NCBI RefSeq assembly: GCF_037975245.1
Contig: NC_092562.1
Span: 27,262,554-27,326,553 of the forward strand
Direction: 5' to 3'
From: Apostichopus japonicus
Lineage: Eukaryota > Echinodermata > Holothuroidea > Aspidochirotida > Stichopodidae
Length of the DNA: 64,000 nucleotides
The translations under genes were made by a program, and so were the position numbers. Positions 1 to 12,847 of this stretch are shown piece after piece (positions within the stretch are counted from its first letter, which is position 1; the number at the start of each line of letters is the position of its first letter). Below the pieces are notes generated by a model, which saw only the letters and a list, made by a program, of their open reading frames with translations, ran no database searches and was not told the DNA's origin.

Positions 1-582
1 CTAACTAGGCCTAACTCTATGGAATAACACAGAGTCACGGTAGTATTTCGCCCAGGATTGAACGAGAAACATGGATTTGGAGTTGGGATATTCACAACGG
101 AATTTGGTTTACTGCTAGGATATTTTTTCCTGTGTATGTACTTTGGATATTAAAACGAGTAAGTTCAGCTGAAGCTTAGTCATGTATCCTACCCTGGTCG
201 AATTGGGCCTACCAAATTGAAATCGAAGCAAACTTGATTGTTTGCCCAATGGAGATGGGAATTAAATACCAATTCATACATGTGATGCATTTACATTATG
301 AATGATTCAAATTTTGGCATAGAAATTTGTTTGTGAAGTAAACAAAAAACTTATTCCTGAGTGTGCACCTAGGCTATGATATCACACCTGTATGCTTCAA
401 GCCTATTCTTGGTACAAAATTTGAAAACTTCAAATGTCAATATTCGAGAACGAAGCATTAGATTTGAATGTAAGTTTTACCAGAATGTTCAGATTATAGT
501 ACTCTTTGATATAACTTTTGGCTGGACAATCCTTTTCAAATGGCAAAAATGCCAGCATAATTGGATGACTATATATGACATA
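1..582. other. non-coding flank, nothing recognised
   Basis: AT-rich sequence with no convincing exon, RNA gene or repeat. The only open frame (376-606) has no recognisable domain and runs into the terminus of the transposable element that follows, so I treat it as chance. Confidence 0.5.
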
Positions 583-590
583 CCTCAAGT

Positions 591-1844
591 TAGGCTTGCA
601 CGGTAAACCGGTTTTAGTACCGAAACCGGTTTTTTCCGACCGAATTTCGGTACTATTTTTTATTTTAAGAAAACCGAAAAACCGAAAAAACCGGAAAAAA
701 CCGAAATGTGAATTGCAAAAACTGAAAAAAAAGGTTTGTTGACTTTGGTTTCTCCTTTTTACTGTTCTTTTTGCAATATGAAAGTAAATTGCAACAAGAG
801 AAAGCTTTTCTGATAGACGACATTGTCAGCTACGATCCGCACATGCCATAACCAGTGCTTGAGGGTGGATAGCTAGGCCTAACATTAGGCTATGCAGCCC
901 ATATATGCGTGCATCAGTTAAGCGACCTTGTAGTATAGAACTGACCTTGGTGGCCAACGTTAGTAGTTGTGAGAAGTACACACTCAAATGACGAGATGCA
1001 GTTCAAAATAAATTGTTACAATCAAAGTGTTTGTCCTCTTTGTGTTCTTCTTACTATTTAACTTCAATTAAATAGTAGAGGATATGGAGAAAATCTTTTC
1101 AAACACATTGATCACAGTTCGTGTTCAAAAAATGAACGTTAAAACTTGAAAGATACATTGCGCAATCCACAATACAATACGACATGTACAGTCGCAGGGG
1201 AGGGGGGGCTCTGTGAGTTTAACAACTAAGATGTAACAAGTATCATTAGAACAATCACGGGGGGGGGGCTCTGAGTTTAACAACTAAGATGCAACAAGTA
1301 ACTTTAGAACAATCGCGGGGGGGGGGGGGTTGAGTTTAACAACTAAGATGCAACAAGTAACATTAGAACAATCACAGTCCATTATTCACAAGAGACACCT
1401 GGCGTCAGGCTTGAGTCAAGGAATATTAAAGGAGTAAAAATGTTGCATACATGGCTGAAAATTACAGCTGTTGCTGTTGTGACAATTCTCCTTTGTACGC
1501 TAATGGATTTTATTTTCTTTGTAATTTTCCTTTAAACCTTTCTTCTTATCAGTTATCAGACAAGGCGTCTCTCAGGTGGTTTTTCGTTTACGTTCATGAA
1601 CACATGTTTCCAACTTAAACGTTAACGTTTCTTGAATTTATTATTCTTATTTTTAACAATTTACTGCGAACGAACAGACTTGAACCCGCTGTTGATAAAG
1701 CTTCAAAAATACGCAGCTTAGCGATCGAGATTTGGATGTTTTCAATGCAATTCAGGAGGGGAAAAAAAACCGGTTTTTGAGCCAGATTCGGTTTTTTGCT
1801 AGAGAAAAACCGGTTGTAAGTTTTCACGAAACCGTGCAAGCTTA
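591..1844. mobile_element. non-autonomous hAT-like DNA transposon
   Basis: The left end reads TAGGCTTGCACGG. The right end, read on the opposite strand, is TAAGCTTGCACGG, so the ends form terminal inverted repeats of about 13 bp with one mismatch. Beyond them both ends carry an ACCGGTTTT motif. The element is flanked on both sides by the same 8 bp, CCTCAAGT (583-590 and 1845-1852), the target-duplication length expected of hAT transposons. No transposase frame is visible in the 1254 bp, so it would need an enzyme supplied in trans. The superfamily assignment rests on duplication length and TIR style only. Confidence 0.75.
1190..1378. repeat. three-copy G-run minisatellite inside the hAT-like element
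   Basis: About three copies of a ~65-bp unit, each with a run of 7-13 G followed by a segment containing GAGTTTAACAACTAAGATG and CATTAGAACAATC. The G-run length differs between copies. Confidence 0.8.
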
Positions 1845-1852
1845 CCTCAAGT

Positions 1853-3750
1853 TTCACTACTCTCGCATTCTTGGACAAAACTGTCTTCATCAATCGATGT
1901 CTCTGATGGTGCAAATGCAATGCCATCCAAAAATGAAAATTCTGGGTCTGAAAAACTTGTCTGTAAGAAAAAGTATGAACAACTTTTATTAAAGTTATAA
2001 GCAACCTCAGGCCTAGAGGAAAGATGATGGATGCATGGCTGTGGAGTGTCATTCTTCCCTTAAAATGAGGGAGTATTATTCAAAGAGTTCTATCAATTGT
2101 TCTGATTCAAGCCCTTGCAGCATATAAAAACAAATGCAAAAAAAGAAACAAAGCAAAGATGGTACAATTTACATGGTATATCAACATCACTTCCCCAACA
2201 CCTCTACTACTTTAAGTTTAAAGATGAACAATAATGACATTTTACATTACTCTCTGTACAGTGGTTTATATTTGAATTTCCTTCAAACTGGGACGTTGAC
2301 TTTCAAACACAAACCGTTTCTTTCTGCTGATTAAAGAATTTCTGGTTGAAATTGCTACTGATGAGGCAGTTTTTTGGGAAATCTTTGCAGGATGCATATT
2401 TATAGCTGATTTGAAGGGAAACTGTACAGAAAGTTGTGTATCTCTCAACTACCTACCTATCCTCCTTTAAAAAATGCCTCTAAAAAAATACTACAAAAAT
2501 CTAACCTGTTTCTTGTTGCCAAGGAAGGCTTGTTAGCATTCCAATGCACCTGTCAAGCATTTCAAGAAATGCAGTTCCTCACAAGTGACTGCTGTAAGGA
2601 AAGAGCAAAGGTTCTGTGAAATCTTCTTGACATAAATTGAAAATGTTTGTTAAAACTAGCTTTATTCTGTCAAAATATGTCCATATATCAAAGAAAACGA
2701 TAGTAAGACAGAAGAAGTGACACAGCTGAAATGATGCATGTAACCAGAACAACAAAATTGAAGGTTTATCTTAATGCATCACAATATCAATGGAGCAATT
2801 GCAGTTCATATTTGGACCAAACAATTTCAGAAACAATATATTATCAATTTGACCTTCCGTGATGCATGATCCTTCCAATGAATGATGTAGCTTCTAATCT
2901 TACATTGCACGTCTTTTAGTTTTTCAGGATAAGTAAAAAAAAAACAAAGTAGGCCTAGCCTAGGCCTAGGCTAATTAAAATAAAGAAAAAAATGAAAACA
3001 TTATGAAGGCTTGCAAAAACATTACTTACATGGTAATTTTGGTTGGGGCATACGTTGATACCGTTGTAACTCTCTCCTGAGCTCATCTTCTTCGGTCCCC
3101 AGCAAGCTTCCAACATATTTGCACTTCTTCTCTTGCTGGTAAACGACTAACGTACTGAACCACGTACAATGCAAGTGGTATAATGCAAGTGGTAGGCTAT
3201 AGTATAGGCTACTACAACATGACCGAAAAGTTGATATTCGAAAAATGCACTCAACTAAATCACTGGAAATAATGAATCCAAACTGTTTAAACACTAGATC
3301 CGTTGACAAAAACAATAAACCTTGATACTAGAGTGAACGCGACAGGAGGTGTTCATTAAACTGAGCAAAATACAAGCAAATTTCCGAAGAAAGATGATAC
3401 CGACAACACGCCATTGATGTATTCCGATATCTATATACTGTAACTATCTTTGAAAGTGTATGTTTTACCGCCGAAATTGATAGAGTCCCGAGTAATGTTC
3501 CTTGTAAATGTGAACTGTAATACATTTAACACGAAACGAATCTATTTGGTTCGTGTTTCGTGGGTGAAACAGGACAGGTGTAATTAATGAAAATAAATTG
3601 TGGGTTTCTTTTTTTTGGTATCGTTTTTCTCCGCTTTAGAAGACCAGACAAAATTAAAAAATAATAAATAAACGTACCGGGCACGCCGTCTGCGGTACGG
3701 TCGGTCATTATGCATATTCATTTTGTCGACAGCAACGTTAACTTAACTTC
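1853..3750. other. non-coding stretch, no supported gene
   Basis: No exon with family similarity. A short AGGCCTAGCCTAGGCCTAGG run lies near 2950, a motif that recurs in this window. On the minus strand at about 3034-3150 a Lys/Glu-rich frame (LLGTEEDELRRELQRYQR) ends at a good GTAAGT donor. It could be an exon, but its acceptor is weak and I do not recognise the protein. Confidence 0.4.
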
Positions 3751-3775
3751 GACCAACTAAACGTAAAATAGTATA

Positions 3776-3970
3776 TTGTACTGTACTAAACTAGTAGGAA
3801 GGCCCGTGACTACTTTGCTTGGAAAAATAAAGTCGCAATATAAGGACGTTAATATTAACAATTTCGAAGAAGCAATAAACCTTGCGCAAGATCGTGATAC
3901 ATGGCGGAGGTTAATCACTGAGCATATCGGATACACGAGACTCAACTTTCTACTAGGCCTACTATTGTAG
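3776..3970 (+). pseudogene. non-LTR retrotransposon ORF2 C-terminal remnant
   Basis: The frame contains RPVTTLLGKIKSQY and then INLAQDRDTWRRLI. This resembles the extreme C-terminus of LINE reverse-transcriptase polyproteins, where a conserved 'A.DR..W+.L' block precedes the stop. No reverse transcriptase or endonuclease lies upstream, so this is a 5'-truncated relic at most. The clade cannot be told from so short a piece. Confidence 0.5.
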
Positions 3971-4592
3971 GCTACTGTGTGCATATCGCGCAATATGTAC
4001 AGTATAGACCTTGTCCTTAGACTTTTAGAGTAAGTACGGACGACGTTACTTCTATGCTCTAAGAAAATTCCGGAACTTTTGTCGATCAATATTGAGGCCT
4101 ACAATGCCTTCTAAATATAGAGACTATTTCAGGACAAGCAACCCGTTTAAATGTGTGCCACGAACCACACGGTGGCGACTAAGCTCATCTTAGTTAGACG
4201 ATTTAGACAATGGTGATGAGATGCCTTACGTTAGGCACAATATTAGTGACACTACTCATGTTAGGGTTGCCATTAGCCCAGCTAGTACTAGTTCTACGAC
4301 TAGTCTGAATACTACTAACGTTGGTACCACTCAACTCCCAACAGAAGGAATCAATGCAGGAAATGGAGCTGAAAGGTTGTTAAAATGACTTTTTTTACTT
4401 CAGTTATGATGGAACTGGATGTTTTTCCCACCATGAACAAAAATGTACACAGCCTGTGGTATTGGTAAGGCTATAGGCTGCCTACAGAAAACCTAGTGCT
4501 TTTTATTAATAGGGTAATATTTTGAATAGGCCTAGGCTACAGTATATCTTATTTGTATTACTATTACTGTCTTGGTCCATACCTAGGCTTAG

Positions 4593-4920
4593 CCCTGTAG
4601 CCTAGTCCACCAAAATTACATGTGCAGGGTATACAATTAAGCTTCTTTAAAGTTAGGAGCATGAAACTGCCCTTCAAATGCATAGCTGAAGGCAAAAAAA
4701 AAAAAAAATTGGGGGCTACATCATACTAGTCTACAGTATTTTTGTAGTAAAGAGTACAGTCTAGCCTAGTCCACCTAAATTACATGTGCAGGGTATACAA
4801 TTAAGCTTCTTTAAAGTTAGGAGCATGGAACTGCCCTTAAACTGCATAGCTGGAGGCGGGGAAAAAAAATTGGGGGGCTAGATCATACTAGTCTAAAGTA
4901 TTTTAGTAGTAAATAGTACA
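4593..4920. repeat. tandem duplication, ~162-bp unit, two copies
   Basis: The segment starting AAATTACATGTGCAGGGTAT near 4613 recurs near 4775 and continues through CTTCTTTAAAGTTAGGAGCA, an A-run and a GGGGCTA block with few mismatches. Confidence 0.8.
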
Positions 4921-5129
4921 CAAACAATACCGTGGTTCCCGTTTAGTCCAAAGAGACATTATTTGATGTCAAAGTTACAGTAGCAGATTCGAACTGACCA
5001 GAAACGTGGTGCAAAAAGCACATGAACGTACAGGTCACTCTGTGACGTCATTGTGTGGAGTGTACCGCAATCACAATGGACTTTCCACGTATTTCTCGTA
5101 AGACAGTGAACCTTTTCTTACTTCACTCT

Positions 5130-5310
5130 CCGCAAGAGTTACCTGAATACTTAGATTGAAGGGCTCGTGTTCAGTGCTCAGAAGGAAGAACAATTACACT
5201 TAAGTTGCCATTCTATTATTTTTTTCTTGGGGGGAGGGGAGGAGTAGGGGTGGAAAACAAGTTGTTTGGCAAAGAACAATCTAAAGACTTCTTTGCTGTG
5301 AGTCACGATG
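5130..5310. repeat. dispersed repeat, copy 1
   Basis: GCAAGAGTTACCTGAATA, then AGGGCTCGTGTTCAGTGCTC, a T-run and a G-run. A second copy in the same orientation lies near 6452-6615. Confidence 0.75.
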
Positions 5311-5399
5311 TAAAGCAGAAGTTTTGTTTATGCAGTAGCAGGTATGTAGTGCTTGTGTGTAACGTGGAAAAAAACTGCCAATTTCTCTGACGAAGGATG

Positions 5400-7640
5400 A
5401 TGTATCCAACAATAAATTAACACATATTAATCTTGATTTTGCACCACCCAACCAAAGATATTTTATTTCTGTGTATGATTTTGGTTGCTGTTTGTGTGTG
5501 CATGGATTTCACTGATGCAAAGAATATTAGTTACATTGCTGAGGTTCCCAATCTGATTAAAAGTGATTGAAACAGAGGGCCCTGTTTAAGTTACGTATAA
5601 CATAATATTTTTATTGGAAAGCTGATTCTGATCAGTATTGTTTGGAGAAAGAAAGAAATTAACACAACAGGAACACTGTAGATATAAATGACTATGTGAA
5701 TAAAATTGTGAATTCAGTACAATGCAGAAAATTTTTATTCTTATTCACAATTGATTTTCAAACTCTATTGATAGTTATTTAATTTTTATATATACTAATT
5801 GTGTTCATTGAACGGTACACACCAGTCGAAGAGATGCATAATATAAGTACTGTATAAACATGAGTACAGTAAATGGTATGGTAGTCGAAGGTTTTTTGCT
5901 TGCATGGAGACCCAATATTTACCAGCTCTGACAACTCTCTCAAAATACCACTGGCTATGTAAAACAACATCTATGGGTATACTAGACTTTTGTTTACATG
6001 TACCACCTTTTTAATATTTGCCTATCATAAAATTGCAAAATTTTGAATGTAATTAACCCCAATGAGTTAGAAGAGTCAGTCATTTTAGGCTCAAGTGAAT
6101 GAGCTGTTTGTGGTTTTTGTTTTTTACTGTGTAAAGACACCAATCATTTATATTCTATTTATAAGCTGCAATAATTTTGTACACAAAATCCATAAGGTTA
6201 GGTCATGACCTTTTTGTTGTGAAACAATAATTTCAACAAGCATTTTCTATATGTAAGGAATTTCATAGTAATCTGAATGTTATTCTTCATTGTACAGTGG
6301 TAAAATCAATTTGAAAAGTATTTGTTGTAAATTGCTGTGGTAAGCCTCTCATCTTTCTTTCTGTTTTAATGGCTGTCGTTCACTTTTGACTCAAGAGGGC
6401 ATTGCGTATCTCTTTGGAAATTTGTCAAACCTTTACCGCTTTATTCTACGGCGCAAGAGTTACCTGAATAATTAGATTAAAGGGCTCGTGTTCAGTGCTC
6501 AGAAGGGAGAACAATTACACTTAGGTGCCGTTCTATTTTTTTTTCTTGGGGGGGGGGTAGGGGTGGATGACAGAAGTTGTTTTGCAAAGAACAATCCAAA
6601 GACTTTTTTGCTGTTAGTCATGATGTAAAGTAATGCCAAATATAGTTTTTTCTTTTGTCTACAGTACTCAAGGAAGTAGTACTGTGCATGTTACACTTAG
6701 CTGAGGCTAAGTCTACCAGAACAGGAAAACATCAGCTTTGGTGAACATTCAAATTTGTACATTTTCTTGAAATGTACTGCAACTAATTTTATCTTTTTTA
6801 ATTCGTTTGTGTGTATATATAGGCCTCAACCATACTATTTAGTCTCAAAGTGCAAGCAATTGTGATCTAGGGATGTTATACTTGACTTCAAAAGAACGTA
6901 AAGGTCATAGCTTGGCTTGTGCTGTTAACACAGGTTTGTCTTGGGGGACATAAGTTTTTATCTGCGGAATGCAAACTTTTTCGGGCAGATGCGTCCCTGG
7001 AACGCGCGTTTTGAATTCCTAGTAAACTAAAAACACCGGCTGACATTTTACCAATTGACTGTTTACATTTGGCCACCCCAAAAACATTTGGTGACCATAA
7101 CAAGGGTTGTGACCCCAATTTGACTACCAGGGGTGTAACATAGAGTACTAGTCCACTTTACTTTCACCAACTTATTGTAGTAATGCATTAGTGAATGTAT
7201 AAGTGGTAAAATAATTATTTTGAGAGTGCAGGCAATACCAAATATAAACTTCAAAAAGTCATACCGCATCATCCTGTAGTTTTTATAAAGTTTTTAAATT
7301 TGTCATCACAGTATGTAAAGTTGGAATCAAGGCACAGTATGAAGCATGTACAGAAACTAAATACACAATGGCATTTCCTTATAACTCATGGGAGATTACC
7401 AAATCAATGCTTTATATTTCAGGGTTCTCCATTTAATAACATATATCACCAATGCATGAGGTTACTTTAAACAACCAGCTAGCTGAAATTCGAAAAAATG
7501 AATGCTTGTTTGCATCTTAAGATGTCAAGAGCTCATCTGGAAAAGAAAAATAATCAAACTCTTCATTCATACCAAAACTTATTGTGATAAAATATGATAT
7601 AATCATCCTATATACAGTATACCATAAAATTACATCCAAA
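5400..7640. other. non-coding, apart from the repeat at 6452-6615
   Basis: I see no exon, RNA gene or element ends here. The small open frames look like chance and have no domain signature. Confidence 0.45.
6452..6615. repeat. dispersed repeat, copy 2
   Basis: Matches the segment at 5130-5310 across about 165 bp with substitutions and a changed G-run, in direct orientation about 1.3 kb downstream. No element ends or coding capacity were recognised. Confidence 0.75.
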
Positions 7641-8060
7641 TTGACTAATTGCATGTGTGCAATTGTAAATTGATCAAAGTCCAAAATACATGCACTGTAA
7701 ATTTGAATACATGCACTATGAATTTGACAAAGTCCAAAATACATGCTTCACAAGCATTCATAAAACAACTAAGTCCAAATACATGTTTGACAGTTTGGTT
7801 ACATGCATGCATACACCAAGTTACATGCCCAATGGACACTTATATTGCTGCCATACATGCTTAGTGTAAGGTTTACACGCATGTATTCGAATACATGCAT
7901 GCATAAATACATGCTTCCTGGATGCATGCATGTAAATTGTATGAAAACAGCATGTGTAGAGCATGTACATGCATGCAAATTGCATGTTTTAGCCTTTTCA
8001 TACAAGATACATACAATTTACATGCAATTTACATGCAGTTTACATGCTTTAATTTGTATG
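7640..8060. repeat. ATGCATG-rich low-complexity region
   Basis: Dense clustering of TACATGC and ATGCATGC, often spaced 10-25 bp apart. The clustering keeps overlapping frames open on both strands. These frames are Cys/His/Met-rich by composition, not homology. Confidence 0.7.
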
Positions 8061-8623
8061 AGGGTTACATCATTTAAGTTACAGCCTAGTGGTTCTGTGA
8101 AAACTAATTCACTTGTGTGATGGGTACTCCTGTGGTGATACTGCCAACCAGGAGTGTGTTGTACAGTGCTTCAGGTTCTTTTCCCCCCTGATAGACCCAC
8201 CAGTTCCTTCAACTCGGCCTCATTGTTCTGTGATCCAAGAATATTGCATTCCTCAAATTTTGGACAGAAGGGCCTGTATGCAGTGATCCAGCCCTCTCTA
8301 CAAACCTCTGTGCATGCCAGTGCTGTAGATGATAATAGTTGTTATGTCATTTCTTTTTAGGAAATTAGGTATGAATGGAACGACACTATTCTTGTACTAA
8401 TACTTTTAGGCATTGCAAACTGTCCAATATAGGCTATACTATCTGAACCATATACTGTGACTGATGGGACAGTAAAATCCAAAGATCTGACATGTATACC
8501 AATCTTGATTCAGGATAACCTTCACAGGTCAATGAACACTTCATCATGTCACCATCATGTCAGTGACACAAGCTGCTTTCAATAACATGGTCTAACAAAT
8601 TAATTTGAAGAAATATACTGTAC

Positions 8624-8823
8624 CTGTATTCTGATTTGCGTTTTTGTTCACGTTCTCGACGCTTCTGTTGTGAAGACATCTCCCGCTTCTTCTTGTGGGC
8701 CCACTGTTTGCGATACGCTGATTGTGTTTTTTTATATGCATCATATTTCCCCTCTGCTTTCAAACGTTCCCTCCTGTTTCGCTGTCTTTCAGCACTGGAT
8801 TTCCCCATTTTGCATTGCACCAC
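8624..8823 (-). CDS. possible first coding exon, Lys/Arg-rich coiled-coil protein
   Basis: The frame opens with two possible Met codons (8823 and 8808) and runs through SSAERQRNRRERLKAEGKYD and a long basic stretch predicted to be helical. It ends at a CAG|GTACAG splice donor after position 8624, leaving a codon split after two bases. Composition, start and donor make it look like a genuine N-terminal exon of an uncharacterised protein. I did not find a following exon with confidence; a weak phase-compatible candidate lies near 8165-8300 on the same strand. No function is assigned. Confidence 0.45.
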
Positions 8824-9439
8824 ACATGCAGCCTAATTCTGTGACTGATGGGACAGAAGTTTCAGGTTGTCTTGCACATAACCCTATACACAATTGAAGA
8901 ATCTCTGCTCATGCCAGATTAAGCCTTGAGTAGTACTAGATAGATGGACCCCCAACAACAGCTAAAATCATTCTGTTGGCTTATGACTAAAACAAATGTT
9001 AAAAAACTGTGACTGCAGATGGGACATGTCCACACTCATTATTTCAAGAAATCACACAAAGACTTCTATTTGTATAGACACCTATAACTTTGCAGAAGGT
9101 GAAAGGTCTCAAGGTGACTTTCATACTCAAAACAAAGTTGGTCATTTCTAGAATCATGCCAACTATTAAAGGGGCACTCTGAATTTTAGGAAATTTTGCT
9201 AATCTTTCGTTCCTGCAGCACTTGACAGTTAAATGCATGCTGCAGTGAGGAGAAACACGTTATAAGCCAGGTGAAACCTGTTTTTGGTAGTTTAACTGTC
9301 ATGTATATCAAATATCTCCCTCAAATGGCTGCAACCTTAAGTTGATTTTTAGTGAAAATGCATCAATTCAATGGAATGTGTAATTAATTACTTAGTTAAT
9401 TAAATTATTTGCTATATTGATTTTACAAAGGGATAACTT

Positions 9440-12300
9440 TCAATAGTACCCATACTGGAGTCCTTACAGGTCGAGTGTGATGATATAACATTGAATTGCC
9501 AATGTCGCTCTAAGTGTTGTTTTAATGGTATGTCGCCCTAAGTGTTGTTAAAAGAGATAAATTCACATAGGACAACTCGTATATGTGTAATTAATTACTT
9601 CGTTAATTAAATTATTTGCTATATTTATTTTACAAAGGGATAACTTTCAATAGTACCCATACTGGATTCCTTACAGTGGTCCAGTGTGATGATATAACAT
9701 TAAATTGCCAATGTCGCCCTAAGTGCTGTTTTTATTCTATGTCGCCCTAAGTGTTGTGAAAAGAGATAAATTCACATAGGACAACCTGTATATGTGTAAT
9801 TAATTACTTAGTTAATTAGATAATTTTCTATATTTATTTTACAAAGGGGTTACTATCAATAGTACCCATACTGGAGTCCTAACAGTGGTCCAGTGTGATG
9901 GAATAACATTAAATTGCCAATGTTGCCCTAAGTGCTGTTTTTATTCTATGTCGCCCTAAGTGTTGTGAAAAGAGATAAATTTACATAGGACAACTTGTAT
10001 ATGTGCAATTAAATAATTAATTAGTTAAATTATTTGCTCTATGTATTGTGCAAAGGGATACATATAAATAATACCCATACTGGAGTCCTAACAATGGTCC
10101 AGTGTGATGGAATAACATTAAATTGCCAATGTCGCCCTAAGTGCTGTTTTTATGATATGTTGCCCAAGTGTTGTGAAAAGAGCTAAATTCACATACGCCA
10201 ACATGAATATGTGTTATTAATTAATTAATTAGTTAAACTACTTGGTTTATTGTCTTACAAAGGGATTTCTATGAATAGTACCCACACTGGAGTCCTATAC
10301 AGTGGTCCAGTGTGACAAAATAGTATTGTATTACACTTGTATATGTGTAATTAATTACTTAGTTAATTAAATTATTTGCTATATTTATTTTACAAAAGGG
10401 TTACTATTAATAGTACCCATACTGAAGTCCTAACAATGGTCCAGTGTGATGGAATGACATTAATTTGCCAATGTCGCCCTAAGTGCTGTTTTTATTCTAT
10501 GTCGCCCTAAGTGTTGTGAAAAGAGATAAATTCACATAGGACAACCTGTATATGTGTAATTAATTACTTAGTTTTCTATATTTATTTTACAAAGGGGTTA
10601 CTATCAATAGTACCCATACTGGAGTCCTAACAGTGGTAACATTAAATTGCCAATGTTGCCCTAAGTGCTGTTTTTATTCTATGTCGCCCTAAGTGTTGTG
10701 AAAAGAGATAAATTCACATAGAACAACTTGTATTAGTGTAATTAATTACTTAGTTAATTAGATTATTTTCTATATTTATTTTACAAAGGGGTTACTATTA
10801 ATAGTACCCATACTGGAGTCCTAACAATGGTCCAGTGTGATGGAATAACATTAAATTGCCAATGTCGCCCTAAGTGCTGTTTTTATTCTATGTCGCCCTA
10901 AGTGTTGTGAAAAGAGATAAATTCACATAGGACAACTTGTATTAGTGTAATTAATTACTTAGTTAATTAGATTATTTTCTCTATTTATTTTACAAAGGGG
11001 TTACTATTAATAGTACCCATACTGGAGTCCTAGCAATGGTCCAGTGTGATGGAATAACATTAAATTGCCAATGTCGCCCTAAGTGCTGTTTTTATTCTAT
11101 GTCGCCCTAAGTGTTGTGAAAAGAGATAAATTCACATAGGACAACCTGTATATGTGTAATTAATTACTTAGTTAATTAGATTATTTTCTATATTTATTTT
11201 ACAAAGGGGTTACTATCAATAGTACCCATACTGGAGTCCTAACAGTGGTCCAGTGTAATGGAATAACATTAAATTGCCAATGTTGCCCTAAGTGCTGTTT
11301 TTATTCTATGTCGCCCTTAGTGTTGTGAAAAGAGATAAATTCACATAGGACAACTTGTATTAGTGTAATTAATTACTTAATTAATTAGATTATTTTCTAT
11401 ATTAATTTTACAAAGGGGTTACTATCAATAGTACCCATACTGGAGTCCTAACAGTGGTCCAGTGTGATGGAATAACATTAAATTGCCAATGTCGCCCTTA
11501 GTGCTGTTTTTATTCTATGTCGCCCTAAGTGTTGTGAAAAGAGATAAATTTACATAGGACAACTTGTATATGTGCAATTAAATAATTAATTAGTTAAATT
11601 ATTTGCTATATGTATTGTGCAAAGGGATACATATAAATCATACCCATACTGGAGTCCTAACAGTGGTCCAGTTTGATGAAATAAACATTAAATTGCCACT
11701 GTCGCCCTAAGTGCTGTTTTTATGATATGTTGCCCAAGTGTTGTGAAAAGAGCTAAATTCACATATGCCAACATGAATATGTGTTATTAATTAATTAATT
11801 AGTTAAACTACTTGGTTTATTGTCTTGCAAAGGGATTTCTATAAATAGTACCCACACTGGAGTCCTATACAGTGGTCCAGTGTGACAAAATAGTATTGTA
11901 TTACATGTATATGTGTAATTATTTCATTAATTAATTTAATTCCTTGCTAAATATATATTTCAAAGGGATTACTATAAATAGTACCCATACTGGACTCCAA
12001 TGTGATGAAATTACATTAAATTGCCAATGTCGCCCTAAGTGTTATTTGATGCGATGTCGCCCAAAGTGCTGTTTCACAGTTAAATTCACTGAGATGCACT
12101 TAGGGCGACATCTATATGTCGCCCTAAGTGTGTTTGTGTACAATTAATTGATTATTTAATTAAAATCCTTGGTATTTGTATTTTGCAAAAGGATTATTTT
12201 TAAAAGCACTCAAACTGGAGTCTTTACAATGGTCCAGTGTGAAACACTAACATTAAATTGCCAATGTTGCCCTAAGTGCTCTTTTTATCCTATGTCGCCC
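9440..12300. repeat. ~209-bp tandem satellite array, about 13 units
   Basis: The unit carries TACCCATACTGGAGTCCTAA, GTCCAGTGTGATGGAATAAC, two copies of TGTCGCCCTAAGTG about 30 bp apart, and an AATTAATTACTTAGTTAATT block. Successive units are spaced about 209 bp apart (anchors near 9678, 9886, 10095). Two units are internally deleted (near 10305 and 10640). Variant units at about 9997-10330 recur at about 11566-11900, a higher-order duplication with roughly 1.57-kb spacing. No coding capacity. Confidence 0.9.
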
Positions 12301-12317
12301 AACGGTCTAATTTAGAG

Positions 12318-12318
<1 letters not shown>

Positions 12319-12395
<77 letters not shown>
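12319..12395. repeat. (TA)n microsatellite
   Basis: Nearly uninterrupted TA dinucleotides for about 77 bp, separating the satellite array from the first recognised exon of gene A. Confidence 0.95.
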
Positions 12396-12399
<4 letters not shown>

Positions 12400-12517
12400 G
12401 TACATACATTCATATTTTGGTCAATTTATCATACAGGTAATATATTTGTGATACCTGAGATAATGAACAGGTAAATATTACCAGTGTTTTTCTGTACCTT
12501 GTTTTCTGCATCTTCAG

Positions 12518-12847
12518 TACTACCAGCTTTGTCCTCAGCACCTGAACTTGTGGCTAGCCGCTGTGATAGAGTAAATATAACATGGAGAAGGTGGCAAGAA
12601 GGAGTGGATGACGGAACTCCACCAATCTGTGGTTATATCCCTTACCATAAGTTAACTGCTAATTTATCATGGACTGCCAATGATATGGTACCTCACCAAG
12701 GTGAAAATTTGGAACTGTGGTTTGAATTTGTAAACTTGACTGAAGTTTCCAATTACACGTTTGCAATTGCTGTTGTTCGTGAGGGACTTGAAGGAAAAGG
12801 AGACATGGGTACCAACCTTTTTCATGAAACACCGCCATGCAAGACAG
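12518..12847 (+). CDS. gene A exon: fibronectin type III domain
   Basis: 330 nt with a phase 1 intron on both sides, the usual arrangement of an exchangeable FN3 exon. Acceptor CTTCAG, donor GTGAAG. The frame shows [10 protein letters not shown] (B-strand Trp) and [12 protein letters not shown] (the F-strand Tyr region). Sequons include NITW, NLSW and NYTF, consistent with an extracellular glycoprotein. It is the only ectodomain exon I could identify. Confidence 0.8.

Noticed and set aside
7517-8120. Overlapping small frames on both strands
   Set aside because: They come from the ATGCATG-rich repeat, which supplies many Met codons and few stops.
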